Shown piece by piece: positions 8,875 through 17,543 of a DNA stretch of 64,000 nt. This stretch comes from Bog-532 sp963830385 (lineage in GTDB: Bacteria > Actinomycetota > Actinomycetes > Streptosporangiales > Streptosporangiaceae), in the NCBI GenBank assembly GCA_963830385.1, contig CAWHMD010000008.1, positions 496,001 to 560,000 of the forward strand, read 5' to 3'. Numbering within the stretch: position 1 is the first letter of the stretch; each line of letters starts with the position of its first letter. A program made the position numbers and the translations under genes. The notes below the pieces were generated by a model. That model searched no databases. It saw only the letters and a program-made list of their open reading frames with translations, and had not been told where the DNA came from.

Positions 8875-9840
8875 TCAGCTTGAGGCCGGGTGGTCGCCCG
8901 GGGAGCCCGCAGATTCCGGGGAGCCCTCACCGGCCGCCCGCTCGGCCGGGGCCGCTTCGCCCCTGCCCCGCTCCCCCGCGCCGGTGCTGGCGGTCAGCTC
9001 GGCCCCGTAATCGCGGAGCGCGCCCGGGCGCAGCGGCGCCCCCAGCAGCTGGCTGACCAGGGTGCGGTGGGCGGCGTGGAGGGTGCGGACGGCCGCCCGG
9101 TTGAGCCCGGGCTTGACCGGCGGCTGGCCGCCGCGCGGGCGGCCGGGCTTGGTCGGCACCCACAGGTGGCCCGGGTCGCTGCCCTGCAGCTCGGCGACGA
9201 TCTCCGCCCGCACGCTCAGCCAGCGGCTGAGGATCTGGACGGTCGCATCCGACAGCGGATAGGACTCCTCGCCCAGGTCGACGCTCGGGTCGCCGTCCAG
9301 GTGCAGGGCGCCGACCGTGAGGCCTGCCAGTTCGGGCACGCCCTGGCCGGTATCGGCCACCAGGCCCGCCACCGCCGCCGTCCGGACGGTGGTCGCGAGG
9401 TTGGCGGCGCTCGGCCGCCGGACGGTCAGGTCGTGCAGCAGCGCCTCGGTGTCGCCCGGGGTGAGGTGGAAGCCGCGGGCCGGCGGCGGGCTCTGGCGGC
9501 GATCGCCCAGGCCCAGGAACTGCGCGAACGCGTTGTAGGAGTCGACCCGGACGCGGATCGAGTTAGCGGAGACGGCCGCCTGCGGGCCGTACCGGGTGTT
9601 GCGGGTGCGCAGCTCGCCCTCGGCCGCGGCCACCAGCCAGGCGTCGCCCCGCCCGGGATCCATGAGCTCGCCGGCCGTCAGCTCGGCCTGGCCGGCCCCC
9701 GCCTGCGCGTGCTCCAGGAACTCCTCGAGGTAACGGCGCCGGATCCGGCAGGTGGTGGCGCTGAAGTTGCGGGCGGCCAGATCGCGGGCGAACGCGTCCA
9801 CCGCTCCCCTGGCCGGCGTCTTAGCGTCCGGGACTGGCAT
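8875..9840 (-). CDS. Degenerate tyrosine-recombinase-like protein
   Basis: 321 residues. The N-terminal 100 or so (CRIRRRYLEEFLEHA) resemble the SAM-like core-binding domain of XerC/D-type integrases. The middle stretch LVADTGQGVPELAGLTVGAL aligns with the box I segment where active enzymes have TGLRxSEL, but the catalytic Arg is missing. No HxLRH box or terminal catalytic Tyr is evident, and the C-terminus is low-complexity Gly/Glu/Ala. It is probably a DNA-binding relative or an inactive integrase. It follows the NTPase/FRG/membrane operon on the same strand after 146 bases. A copy of the 17-base repeat lies about 65 bases upstream of its ATG. Confidence 0.55.
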   Translation of the reverse strand: MPVPDAKTPARGAVDAFARDLAARNFSATTCRIRRRYLEEFLEHAQAGAGQAELTAGELMDPGRGDAWLVAAAEGELRTRNTRYGPQAAVSANSIRVRVDSYNAFAQFLGLGDRRQSPPPARGFHLTPGDTEALLHDLTVRRPSAANLATTVRTAAVAGLVADTGQGVPELAGLTVGALHLDGDPSVDLGEESYPLSDATVQILSRWLSVRAEIVAELQGSDPGHLWVPTKPGRPRGGQPPVKPGLNRAAVRTLHAAHRTLVSQLLGAPLRPGALRDYGAELTASTGAGERGRGEAAPAERAAGEGSPESAGSPGDHPASS

Positions 9841-9905
9841 GGGCCCTCCCCTCTTGGTGGGGGTTTTGGCAGTTGGCGGTGCTGCACCATAGTGGATGTG
9901 ACTTG

Positions 9906-9922
9906 GCTTCTTGCTGTTATCA
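9906..9922 (+). repeat. 17-base intergenic repeat, copy 1
   Basis: GCTTCTTGCTGTTATCA occurs here, at 22729 and at 24976, always between genes and in the same orientation. This copy lies upstream of the recombinase-like gene and downstream of the membrane protein gene. Confidence 0.75.
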
Positions 9923-9986
9923 GATTAACTCGGCAAGCAGCCGGAAAGGGGGCACGACACGCGGGGAGGCCGGGTGGACCGCAGGC

Positions 9987-10751
9987 TTACTCCGGGGGCG
10001 GGGCGGCGGCCCCCCAGATCCGCTCGAACTGGTCGCTCCAGTACGTGTACCAGCGGTCGGACTGCTTGCGGGTGAACTCCACGTGCATGCGGGAGGAGGT
10101 CGCCTCGTTGTAGAACGCGTGGAACTCCACGATCAGGCGCCCGCCCCGGGCGCTGGGGTCGATGGCCACCAGGCTGAACCCCGGGTTGTAGGCGAGCATC
10201 CGGTACTGGAAGCTGCCGACCACCGGCCAGCGGGTCATGACCTCGAGCTTGCCGACGGTGGTCTCCAGCGAGGTACGGAAATTCTGCATCGGGTAGTCCA
10301 GCGAATCGTCCAGCTGGAGGGTGGCCAGGTCGACGGCGGCGTCGCGGGACGGGTCGAGCACCACCACCCGGACGATCCCGCCGTCCCGGCTGAGCGGCCC
10401 GTTCCGCAGCAGCTGGCAGTTGTGCGTGCTCAGCAGGTTGACGGCGCTGGGGGCGAAGATCCACACCTCGCGCGCGTCCCTGAACCGGTCGGACAGCGGG
10501 ACGCTGTCGAACGCGAACCGGTCCCGCAGCACGTCGTCCAGGCTGGCCTCCGGCGAGGTCTCCGGGATCGAGATGCGCAGCACCAGCAGGCCGAGCGCGG
10601 CCAGCACCACCGTCCAGCGCAGCTGGTCCGAGCCGTAGCCGACCACCGAGACCACGGCCAGCACGAACGCCACGATGGCGACGCTGTAGACGTCGATGAA
10701 CCGGCGGTCCCGCAGGTCACGGGCGACCCGCCGCCACCCAGGGGAGGCCAC
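9987..10751 (-). CDS. Membrane-anchored protein of the NTPase/FRG operon, function unknown
   Basis: 254 residues. Two hydrophobic helices close to the N-terminus (about 18-40 and 44-62) are followed by a soluble cytoplasmic domain. Its segment EVWIFAPSAVNLL followed by GGIVRVVVLDPS resembles the start of PLD-like or nucleotide-sensing effector domains that begin with a beta-strand and end in 'LLDP', but I cannot assign the family. It starts 4 bases after the FRG gene, so it is co-translated with it. As third gene after an NTPase and an FRG protein it could be the membrane effector. That role is inference from gene order only. Confidence 0.7.
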   Translation of the reverse strand: MASPGWRRVARDLRDRRFIDVYSVAIVAFVLAVVSVVGYGSDQLRWTVVLAALGLLVLRISIPETSPEASLDDVLRDRFAFDSVPLSDRFRDAREVWIFAPSAVNLLSTHNCQLLRNGPLSRDGGIVRVVVLDPSRDAAVDLATLQLDDSLDYPMQNFRTSLETTVGKLEVMTRWPVVGSFQYRMLAYNPGFSLVAIDPSARGGRLIVEFHAFYNEATSSRMHVEFTRKQSDRWYTYWSDQFERIWGAAAPPPE

Positions 10752-10755
10752 GATC

Positions 10756-11529
10756 TCACCGGCTCCCGGCGGCCAGCTCGCTGAGCAGCAGCCGCATGGT
10801 GGCCAGCTCGGCCAGGCCGTCGAGGTCGGGGTACACGCGGTAGGCGTTGATGCCCATCGAGTCCAGGTCGGGCAGCGCCGGCACCGCCTCGATGGCGGGC
10901 AGCACGACCTTGGTCAGGGCCACCCCGGAGCCGCACTCGGTCACGTACTCCTCCAGGCTGGCGTACTGGGTGTGGGACAGCGTGAACTTGCCGCTCTGGT
11001 TCTTCAGCCGGACGTTTTCCAGCGCGGGGGCGGAGACGATCTCGACGCCCTGGTCCTTGGACCAGACCGCGTTGTCCAGGTGCAGGACCCAGAGCGCGAC
11101 GTGGCTGAACCGGTGGGGCAGCTGCTCCAGGCACTTCTGGAACGCGAAGAACGCCGCGATGTAGGGGCTGGTGCTCCAGTCCAGCAGCCGGGTGGGCAGG
11201 CCGTGGTGCTGGCCGAGCGCCCACAGTGCGACCTCATGATGGGCCACCTCGCTGCGGGCCGCCTCCTGAGCGTACCCATGCTCTTCGCAGCTGCGCCGCC
11301 ACTGCTCGATCAGCTCGTCCCAGACCCGCAGCCGCTGCCCCGGGTCCAGGTAGCCGAACCGCCGGTCGAACAGGGGGGCCAGCTTCCAGTCGGCGCTGCC
11401 CATCCCCCGGAACAGGTAGCGGCCGGGCCGGAACACCCCGCCCTCGAACAGCTCGCTGAGCAGATCCCGCTTGAACTCGCGCCAGCTGCCGTAGGACAGC
11501 GAACGGACCGCGCTCCCCGCTGGGGTCAC
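10756..11529 (-). CDS. FRG-domain protein
   Basis: 257 residues from a GTG at 11529 that overlaps the NTPase stop as GTGA; a longer upstream reading is open but would overlap that gene further. The FRG signature is clear: YLFRGMGSADWKLAP near residue 38, then HHGLPTRLLDWSTSPYIAA near 110-130. FRG domains are of unknown biochemistry and are named for the Phe-Arg-Gly motif. They are often found in mobile or defence neighbourhoods. The C-terminal 80 residues are specific to this protein. With the NTPase and the membrane protein it forms a three-gene unit. Confidence 0.85.
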   Translation of the reverse strand: MTPAGSAVRSLSYGSWREFKRDLLSELFEGGVFRPGRYLFRGMGSADWKLAPLFDRRFGYLDPGQRLRVWDELIEQWRRSCEEHGYAQEAARSEVAHHEVALWALGQHHGLPTRLLDWSTSPYIAAFFAFQKCLEQLPHRFSHVALWVLHLDNAVWSKDQGVEIVSAPALENVRLKNQSGKFTLSHTQYASLEEYVTECGSGVALTKVVLPAIEAVPALPDLDSMGINAYRVYPDLDGLAELATMRLLLSELAAGSR

Positions 11530-13037
11530 CGCGGGCCGTCCGGGCCCAGCTCGATCTGCTGGATGCCGCCGACCGCGTACACCAGGCACGGGTGCAGCAC
11601 GTAGGTCTTCACGTCCGGGGGCAGGTGGAATTCGTCCACGTCGCCGAGTGAGTAGAACCGCCGCCGGCCGAGGTAGTCGGCGTACCCGAGCAGGCCGTTC
11701 TGCCAGAGCACGGAGGCCAGGTCGGTCGAGATGCCGTACTCCCGGCTGGCCAGATCCTGCAGCACGTCCAGCTCGGCCCGGGTGAACCGGTCGAACCGGA
11801 CCGTCCCGACCAGGTCCCGGAGCTGGTCATGCACGTTCTGAACGTACTCACGGAGCTGGTGAAGGTCTCCGTGAAGTCGAACTGGCCGGCATTGCCCGGC
11901 ATCTGGTCCGAGGACACCTGGTTGGCGCACTGGGCGAGCTGGGAGTCGCCGAAGCGCTTGGCGCAGCGGGCGACGACGGCCCGCACCGCCTCCGGCGGTA
12001 CCGTGCTCTGGCCGGCCTGCGTGTACCGGACCACCTCCTCCGACAGCTCGTTACCGAGCGAAACCAGGTCCCGGGGGATCATCCGGGTGTGGCTGAGCAG
12101 GTAGTCCTCGATCGTCTCGGACCCGTCCAGGCCGGGCCAGTCACCGTTGACGCCGAGCCAGTCACCGATCGACGGCGGCCGGTCGGCCGGGCGGCGCATC
12201 AGCAGCGCCGGCGGCAGCCGCTCGAGCTTGCGCTGAAATAGGTAGAGCAGCGATTCCCGGTCCCAGTTCAGCACCCGGATATGCGGCTCGTTGTGATAGC
12301 GCGGCGCGTGCTCGGTCCGCGCCACCGAGGACATGACAATGTCCCGGATACAAACGACGATGTGCAGCCGGCCACCCAGCCGGTGGTTCCGCAGCATCCG
12401 CATGACCTGGTAGAACAATCCCTCCTGGCATTTCAGCCAGTACATCGGGGCGTGGCCGAATTCCTCGTCGACCGCGTCCAGGTACATATAGACCGGGCTG
12501 CACTGGCCGAGAATTTCGCCCATCAGATCTTCCAGGTCGTCCCAGAGCGGATCGTCCAGGAAGGCGGACAGTGCCGAGCAGCCGCCCGTAGGACCCCTCC
12601 AGCTCGCCGGCGTGCTCGTCGTCCAGCTGATGCCGCAACGCCGGGCGGCGCAGCAGGTGCGTGGCGAGCGAGCGCACGATCGCCCGCTCCCAGATCTGCA
12701 TCCACTTCTCCACCAGCACCGGGCTGGGGAACCATTGGCAGGCCTTGACGATGACCTCGGTTTTGGGCAGATCCTGCTGGGGCGGATCGCTGTAGACCGA
12801 CTCCTGATGGGCCTGGAAATCCTGCAGCCGCCGCAGATATACGGTCTTGCCGGCCCCGAGTTTGCCGACGATCACCCGCACCATGGAATCGTTTGCTTTG
12901 GTGGCCAGGTGCCCGTAGGCCGGATTACCGCCGAAGTCCACGAAATCGCGGGTCAGGTCGTCCAGATCGGCGCGGGACCCGTCGGGATTGCCGAACGGGA
13001 ACGACCCGGCCGTTACTGCCCGCCGCCTGTTGGCCAT
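11526..13037 (-). pseudogene. P-loop NTPase (Sll1717/KAP-like), interrupted by two compensating frameshifts
   Basis: Three reading-frame pieces join into one protein of about 500 residues. Walker A is GKLGAGKT near residue 58. After SYGRLL (about 12565) reading must move forward one base to continue ALSAFLDDPLWDDLEDLM. Walker B is VYMYLDAVDEE, with an arginine-containing segment CIRDIVMSSVARTEH after it. Near 11870, after FDFTET, reading must move back one base to continue HQLREYVQNVHDQLRDLVG to the stop. The first and last pieces are in the same frame, so the shifts cancel. Coding quality is good in all pieces, so these may be read errors or very recent mutations. The stop overlaps the FRG start. 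Family resembles STAND/KAP-type signalling NTPases. Confidence 0.75.
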
Positions 13038-13196
13038 GCTCCCCCTCCGCCGGACTATCCGGGCACATTAGATTGCAGCCTTTCATAGGAAAAGGAGACC
13101 GCCCAGCGCCAGTTAATACACTCTTGTAACAAGCGCCGCCGCCGTCCAGCTCCGGCCTCGGATGGCCGGGCGGGCAGGACCAGGCAGACTAGGGGT

Positions 13197-13970
13197 ATGC
13201 CTGACCTTCCTGTGCAGTACTACGCCGGCCGTGACGGCACCAAGCTCGCTTACCGGGAGCTGGGCCAGGGACGGCCGGTGGCGCTGATCCACGGCTACTT
13301 CTCCAACGCCGTGACCAACTGGATCCGCTACGGTCACGCGGCCACGATCGCGGACCGCGGGTTCCGGGTGATCATGCCGGACCTGCGCGGGCACGGGGAC
13401 AGCGCCAAGCCGCAGGACCCGCGGGCCTACCCGCCGGACATCCTCGCCGACGACGGGTTCGCGCTGATCGAGACGCTCGGGCTGACCGGCTACGCGCTGG
13501 GAGGCTATTCGCTGGGCGGGCGGACCGCCGCGCGGATGCTGGCCCGCGGGGCCACGCCGGGCCGGGCGGTGATCGCGGGCATGGGCCTGGACGGCATCGT
13601 GAACGCCGCCGGCCGCAACGAGCACTTCCGCCGCATCCTGGAGCACCGGGGCAGCTGGGATCGCCGGTCGCCGGAGGGCAAGGCCGAGGCGTTCATGAAC
13701 AGCACCGGCGCCGACCCGGTGGCGGGCCTTTACCTGCTGGATGCGAACGTGGACACCCCCCGTGAGGTACTGGCCGCGATCGAGGTGCCGGTGCTGGTGC
13801 TGGCCGGTGACGAGGACGACGACAACGGCACCGCCGAGGAGCTGGCGGCGGTGCTCCCGCACAGCCAGGCGGCCCGGGTGCCCGGCAACCACATGAGCGC
13901 CGTCGCCCAGCCAGACCTGGGCCGGGCGATCGCCGGCTACCTGGAGGGCGCGAGCTGGCCGCTAGGCTGA
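13197..13970 (+). CDS. Alpha/beta hydrolase
   Basis: 257 residues, complete fold. The oxyanion region is ALIHGYFSN, the nucleophile Ser lies in GYSLGG near residue 103, the acid is probably in LAGDEDDDN and the His in PGNHMSA. The family covers esterases, lipases and haloperoxidase-like enzymes, so substrate is open. Only 4 bases separate its stop from the next start, and the two genes likely form an operon. It diverges from the NTPase operon; about 160 bases between them hold the promoters. Confidence 0.85.
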   Translation: MPDLPVQYYAGRDGTKLAYRELGQGRPVALIHGYFSNAVTNWIRYGHAATIADRGFRVIMPDLRGHGDSAKPQDPRAYPPDILADDGFALIETLGLTGYALGGYSLGGRTAARMLARGATPGRAVIAGMGLDGIVNAAGRNEHFRRILEHRGSWDRRSPEGKAEAFMNSTGADPVAGLYLLDANVDTPREVLAAIEVPVLVLAGDEDDDNGTAEELAAVLPHSQAARVPGNHMSAVAQPDLGRAIAGYLEGASWPLG

Positions 13971-13974
13971 CCGC

Positions 13975-14634
13975 ATGCGAGTAGTGATCGCGGGCGGGCA
14001 CGGGAAGATTGCGCTCCTGCTGGAGCGGATGCTCACCCAGCGCGGTGACCAGGCGGTGGGGCTGATCCGCAATCCGGATCAGGTGACCGAGGTGGAGCAG
14101 ACCGGCGCCGAGGCCGTCGTGCTCGACCTGGAGTCGTCGTCCCCGGCCGTGGTGGCGGCCGCGCTGGACGGGGCGGACGCGGCGGTTTTCGCGGCGGGCG
14201 CCGGCCCCGGCAGCGGAGCCACCCGCAAGGACACGGTCGACCGGGCGGCCTCGGTGCTGCTGGCCGAGGCGGCCGGGCAGGCGGGCGTGCGCCGGTTCGT
14301 GCAGATCTCCGGCATAGGCGTCGATCAGCCGCCCGCCGCCGGCACCGACCAGGTGTGGGCCGCCTACCTCGCGGCCAAGGCCGCCGCCGAGGAAGACCTG
14401 CGGGCCCGGGACCTGGACTGGACGATTTTGCGGCCGGGTGGGCTGACCGACGATCCGCCCACCGGCAAGGTCCGGCTGGCGGCGCCCCCGCTGCCCCGCG
14501 GCCAGGTCAGCCGGGCCGACGTGGCCGCGGTCATCCTGACGCTGCTGGATGAGCCGGGCACCCGCGGCCTGACGCTGGATCTGGTCGCCGGGAGCACCCC
14601 GGTCGGCGCGGCCGCCCGCGACGTCGCCAGATAG
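13975..14634 (+). CDS. NAD(P)H-binding atypical SDR (YwnB/NmrA type)
   Basis: 219 residues. The N-terminal VVIAGGHGKIALLLERML is a Rossmann nucleotide loop of the atypical SDR kind, followed by the usual RFVQISGIGVD strand and the WTILRPGGLTDD segment that closes over the substrate. The YxxxK-like pair is AYLAAK. Members act as redox-sensing or small-molecule reductases. It is coupled to the hydrolase before it; the following gene is convergent. Confidence 0.82.
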   Translation: MRVVIAGGHGKIALLLERMLTQRGDQAVGLIRNPDQVTEVEQTGAEAVVLDLESSSPAVVAAALDGADAAVFAAGAGPGSGATRKDTVDRAASVLLAEAAGQAGVRRFVQISGIGVDQPPAAGTDQVWAAYLAAKAAAEEDLRARDLDWTILRPGGLTDDPPTGKVRLAAPPLPRGQVSRADVAAVILTLLDEPGTRGLTLDLVAGSTPVGAAARDVAR

Positions 14635-14650
14635 CCGAACGGCGGGACGC

Positions 14651-15319
14651 TCAGGGCCAGAGCAGGTGCCGGGTCCAGCCCTCGCCGGCCCGCTGATACT
14701 GCAGGCGGATGTGCCGCCGCTGGTGGTCGGCCTGCCAGAACTCGACGGTCTCGCCGTACAGCGCGTACAGGGTCCAGTCCGGCGCGACCAGCAGCGGGTC
14801 GGCCGCGATGACCTTTTCAGACCGGCGGAAGGCCTGATCCAGGGCGCCCAGGTCATCCAGCGGCTCGGACTGGTGCCCGAGCAGCGCTGCCGCCCGCGAG
14901 GCGGGCGGCCGGCCCAGGAAGTCGGCGGCGCTCGCCTGTTCGCCGGCCGAGCCAGCGACCCCGCGGATGCGGATCTGGCGGCCCTGCTGCGGCCACCAGA
15001 ACGACGCGGCCGCGTGCCGGTTGGCGGCCAGGTCCCGCCCCTTCCCGCTGTCCGAGCTCGACGCGAAGTACCAGCGGCCCCGCTCGTCGACGTCCTTGCA
15101 GATCAGCACCCGCGACGACACCCGCCCGGCCGTGTCGGCGGTGGCCAGCGTCATCGCGTGCGGCCCGGGCACCTGGCGCTCCACCGCCGCGCTGAACCAG
15201 CCCAGGAACAGGCTGACCGGGTCCGCGGGGGCCGCCTCGACGTCGAAGTCCGGCAGCTCCTCGGGGAACGGTGGCAGGCCCCGGAGCACTTCGCGCATGG
15301 TCCCGGTGGCTTCGGTCAC
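14651..15319 (-). CDS. Pyridoxamine 5'-phosphate oxidase family protein
   Basis: 222 residues from the GTG at 15319, which has a GAGGAGG site; an earlier in-frame ATG at 15352 has none. The FMN-binding split barrel is visible (AMTLATADTAGRVSSRVLICKDVDE in pieces, FASSSDSGKGRDL, ASFWWPQQGRQIRIRG) and the C-terminal PdxH dimerisation part ends RHLLWP. It has the layout of PdxH, which oxidises pyridoxine/pyridoxamine phosphate to PLP. The canonical end RLxP is altered, so a related flavin oxidase (PhzG-like) is possible. Confidence 0.8.
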   Translation of the reverse strand: MTEATGTMREVLRGLPPFPEELPDFDVEAAPADPVSLFLGWFSAAVERQVPGPHAMTLATADTAGRVSSRVLICKDVDERGRWYFASSSDSGKGRDLAANRHAAASFWWPQQGRQIRIRGVAGSAGEQASAADFLGRPPASRAAALLGHQSEPLDDLGALDQAFRRSEKVIAADPLLVAPDWTLYALYGETVEFWQADHQRRHIRLQYQRAGEGWTRHLLWP

Positions 15320-15389
15320 GTGATTGCCTCCTCGGTCGGTCCGGTGCCGCATCGGGTAACTACCTACCCGGAGGCACCCTCAACCGGCT

Positions 15390-15714
15390 TCAGCGCCGCC
15401 CATTTCCGGTACCGCGCCCAGGGGTCTCGTTGTGCTTCTGCCGGGACCAGGCCCCGGTAGAGAGAGCGGAGCAGGCCGCCGGCCCCGGCCGCCCTGCGGC
15501 CCGGTTGAACTCCGACCAGAAGTCGGCCGAGTGTCTCTGGAGCACCGCTGTCGCGCGTTTCATCGACGACTGGTCCTGGCCGGGGAAGTAAAAATCACCG
15601 ACCGTTTCGTGCATCAGCTGGCGGACCATCGGCACGACTCCGCGGCTCGGCCGCCAGCCGGGCCGCGACCTGCTCAACGAACTCGCCCGCCGTCATCGTC
15701 CGCACGCTGGTCAT
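15390..15714 (-). pseudogene. Possible frameshifted small gene
   Basis: The gap between the PdxH-like gene and the sigma factor is about 415 bases. From an ATG at 15714 one frame reads MTSVRTMTAGEFVEQVAARL and stops early. A shifted frame goes on with VRQLMHETVGDFYFPGQDQ and FWSEFNRAAG, which has protein-like composition, then decays into low-quality sequence. A single shift near 15640 would join them. I do not recognise a family. It may be a decayed gene or chance. Confidence 0.3.
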
Positions 15715-15734
15715 CGTAACCACGGCCAGCGGGG

Positions 15735-16748
15735 TCAGTCAGGCGCGGCGACCCGGGTCCCGGCACCGGGCGGGCTGAACAGCGGAACCAGAGCCGGGTC
15801 GTTGAAGGAGGTGATGCGGGCGATGCGGTCCCCGGTCAGGGTCAGGACCTGGACTCCGTACGGCTCGCGGCGGCCGCCGGCGATGTGGTGGTAGATGATG
15901 ACGGCGGGCTGGGTGTTGGCGCGGGAGGGGACCAGGTGCCACCGGCCGGGCCGCATGATCCGCTGGGTCAGGAAGCCGGCCACCGCTGACCGGCCGGTGA
16001 ACCAGAGCGGGATCGGCGGCATCTCCAGCTCGGCGTCGGCCCGCAGCAGCGCGACCAGCGCGTCGGTGTCGGCCCGGGTGAAAGCGTCGACATAGCGATT
16101 CAGCAGGTCCCGCTGGAGCTGGTCGTCCGGCTCGGCCAGGTCGTCGGCGGCCGGGCTGATCCCGGCCAGCCGGGCCCGGGCACGGCGCAGGGCGCTGTCG
16201 ACCGCGGCCGGGCTGGTGCCGAGGATCGCGGCCACCTCGGCGGTGCGGAAGGCCAGCACGTCGCGCAGGGTGAGCACGGCCCGCTGGCGGGCGGGCAGGT
16301 ACTGCAGCGCGGCGATGAACGCCAGCCGGACGCCGGCCCGCCCGGTCACGATGGCGGCCGGGTCGCCGCCGAACAGCGCGTCCGGGGCGGGCTCGAGCCA
16401 GGCCACCGACGGCTCGCGGGCGGGCATCGCCACCCGGTGGTCGTCGGCCGGCGCGCCCAGCCCGGACGGCAGCGGCCGCCGCGGCCGCGTCTCCAGCGCG
16501 GTCAGGCAGGTCCTGGTGGCGATGGTGTACAGCCACCGGCGCACCGAGGACCGGCCCTCGAACTGGCCGAAGCCGCGCCAGGCGCGCACGTAGGTCTCCT
16601 GGACCAGGTCCTCGGCGTCGTGGACCGAGCCGAGCAGCCGGTAGCAGTGGGCGAGCAGTTCGGGCCGGAACGGCTCGGCCAGCGCCGCGAACTGGCCGGC
16701 CTCCCCCGGTCCCGTTCGCGCGGTGTCCGGCGGCTCAGCCGAGGGCAC
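15735..16748 (-). CDS. SigG-type ECF sigma factor with SnoaL-like C-terminus
   Basis: 337 residues. Sigma2 contains LLAHCYRLLGSVHDAEDLVQ and ETYVRAWRGF; sigma4 has LPARQRAVLTLRDVL and the HTH around EVAAILGTSPAAVDSALRRAR. After residue 210 a SnoaL/NTF2-like domain follows (YVDAFTRADTDALVALL, MPPIPLWFTGR). This layout defines the SigG/SigJ-type ECF groups, in which the extra domain modulates activity in place of an anti-sigma factor. The GTG start lies inside the end of the SDR gene (14-base overlap), so the two are translationally coupled. Confidence 0.88.
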   Translation of the reverse strand: MPSAEPPDTARTGPGEAGQFAALAEPFRPELLAHCYRLLGSVHDAEDLVQETYVRAWRGFGQFEGRSSVRRWLYTIATRTCLTALETRPRRPLPSGLGAPADDHRVAMPAREPSVAWLEPAPDALFGGDPAAIVTGRAGVRLAFIAALQYLPARQRAVLTLRDVLAFRTAEVAAILGTSPAAVDSALRRARARLAGISPAADDLAEPDDQLQRDLLNRYVDAFTRADTDALVALLRADAELEMPPIPLWFTGRSAVAGFLTQRIMRPGRWHLVPSRANTQPAVIIYHHIAGGRREPYGVQVLTLTGDRIARITSFNDPALVPLFSPPGAGTRVAAPD

Positions 16749-17490
16749 GGTAGCCGGTCCCGCTGACCAGGTACTCGGGGGCGCTTCCGGGATCTCCGGC
16801 CACCGCGACCACGGCCGCCGCGACCTGGTCCGGGGTCAGCACCGGCTGCAGGCCCTTGGTGTAGACGTCGGTGGCGACACCCTGGCGGGCGGCGTAGCCG
16901 GCGACCGCGTCCGCGCCGAGCCCGGTGGCGGGGGTCAGCTTGGGCAGCAGGGTGACGAACCGCAGGCCGAGGCGAGCCCGCTCGGATTCCTGGGCGGCGT
17001 AGTCGCGGATGAACCGGATGGCCGACTTGGCGCCGGCGTACCCGCCGCTGAGCGGGGAACCCGCCAGCGCCGCCCCGCTCGACATCAGCACCACCACCGC
17101 GCCGGGCGCCAGCGGCAGCCGCAGGGCCTGCCGGGTCCAGGTGAACGCCTGCCGGGTGTCGGTCTGCCAGTTGCGGCTGAAGCTCTCCCAGGTCTGGTCG
17201 GGCAGCGGCGCCAGCCGCGGGGTGGCCCCGGCGTTCAGCACCACCAGGCCGGGCCGGTGGTCGCGGAGGACCGCTTCGGCCAGCGGCTCGCTGGTGGCGT
17301 CGCCGGCGACCGGGACGAACCGGTCCCCCAGCTCGGACTGGGCGGTGCGCAGCCCTGGCTCGCTGCGGGCCACGCCCACCACGGTGTGGCCGGTGGCGAC
17401 GAGCGCGGCGGCGATCGCGCGCCCGAACCCGCGGCTGGCCCCGGTGACGACGGCGGCCCGACCTGGTGTGTGCTGCGTGTTAACGGACAT
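16735..17490 (-). CDS. Short-chain dehydrogenase/reductase
   Basis: 251 residues from the ATG at 17490 with a GGGGAG site; an open extension of 13 codons upstream lacks one. Classical SDR motifs: VVTGASRGFGRAIA, LNAGATP, the catalytic Ser in VLMSSGAALAG, and YAGAK with the Tyr/Lys pair. The C-terminus ends in YLVSGTGYRALG. Substrate unknown. It forms a two-gene operon with the ECF sigma factor, and such pairs are common for SigG/SigJ-type sigma factors. Confidence 0.85.
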   Translation of the reverse strand: MSVNTQHTPGRAAVVTGASRGFGRAIAAALVATGHTVVGVARSEPGLRTAQSELGDRFVPVAGDATSEPLAEAVLRDHRPGLVVLNAGATPRLAPLPDQTWESFSRNWQTDTRQAFTWTRQALRLPLAPGAVVVLMSSGAALAGSPLSGGYAGAKSAIRFIRDYAAQESERARLGLRFVTLLPKLTPATGLGADAVAGYAARQGVATDVYTKGLQPVLTPDQVAAAVVAVAGDPGSAPEYLVSGTGYRALG

Positions 17491-17543
17491 CGGACTCTCC
17501 CCGTGCGGAGGTGAGCAAACTCGGTCCATCTCTAGACCGCCGG

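Noticed and set aside
8750..9010. Small plus-strand frame with a GGGG site before a GTG (VTGMAKKVLCDEF)
   Set aside because: It runs antisense into the recombinase-like gene and its second half is low-complexity; kept only as part of the AT-rich patch finding.
12540..12600. Programmed ribosomal frameshift in the NTPase gene
   Set aside because: No heptanucleotide slip site or following structure was seen, and the shift is followed by a second one that cancels it; error or mutation is simpler.
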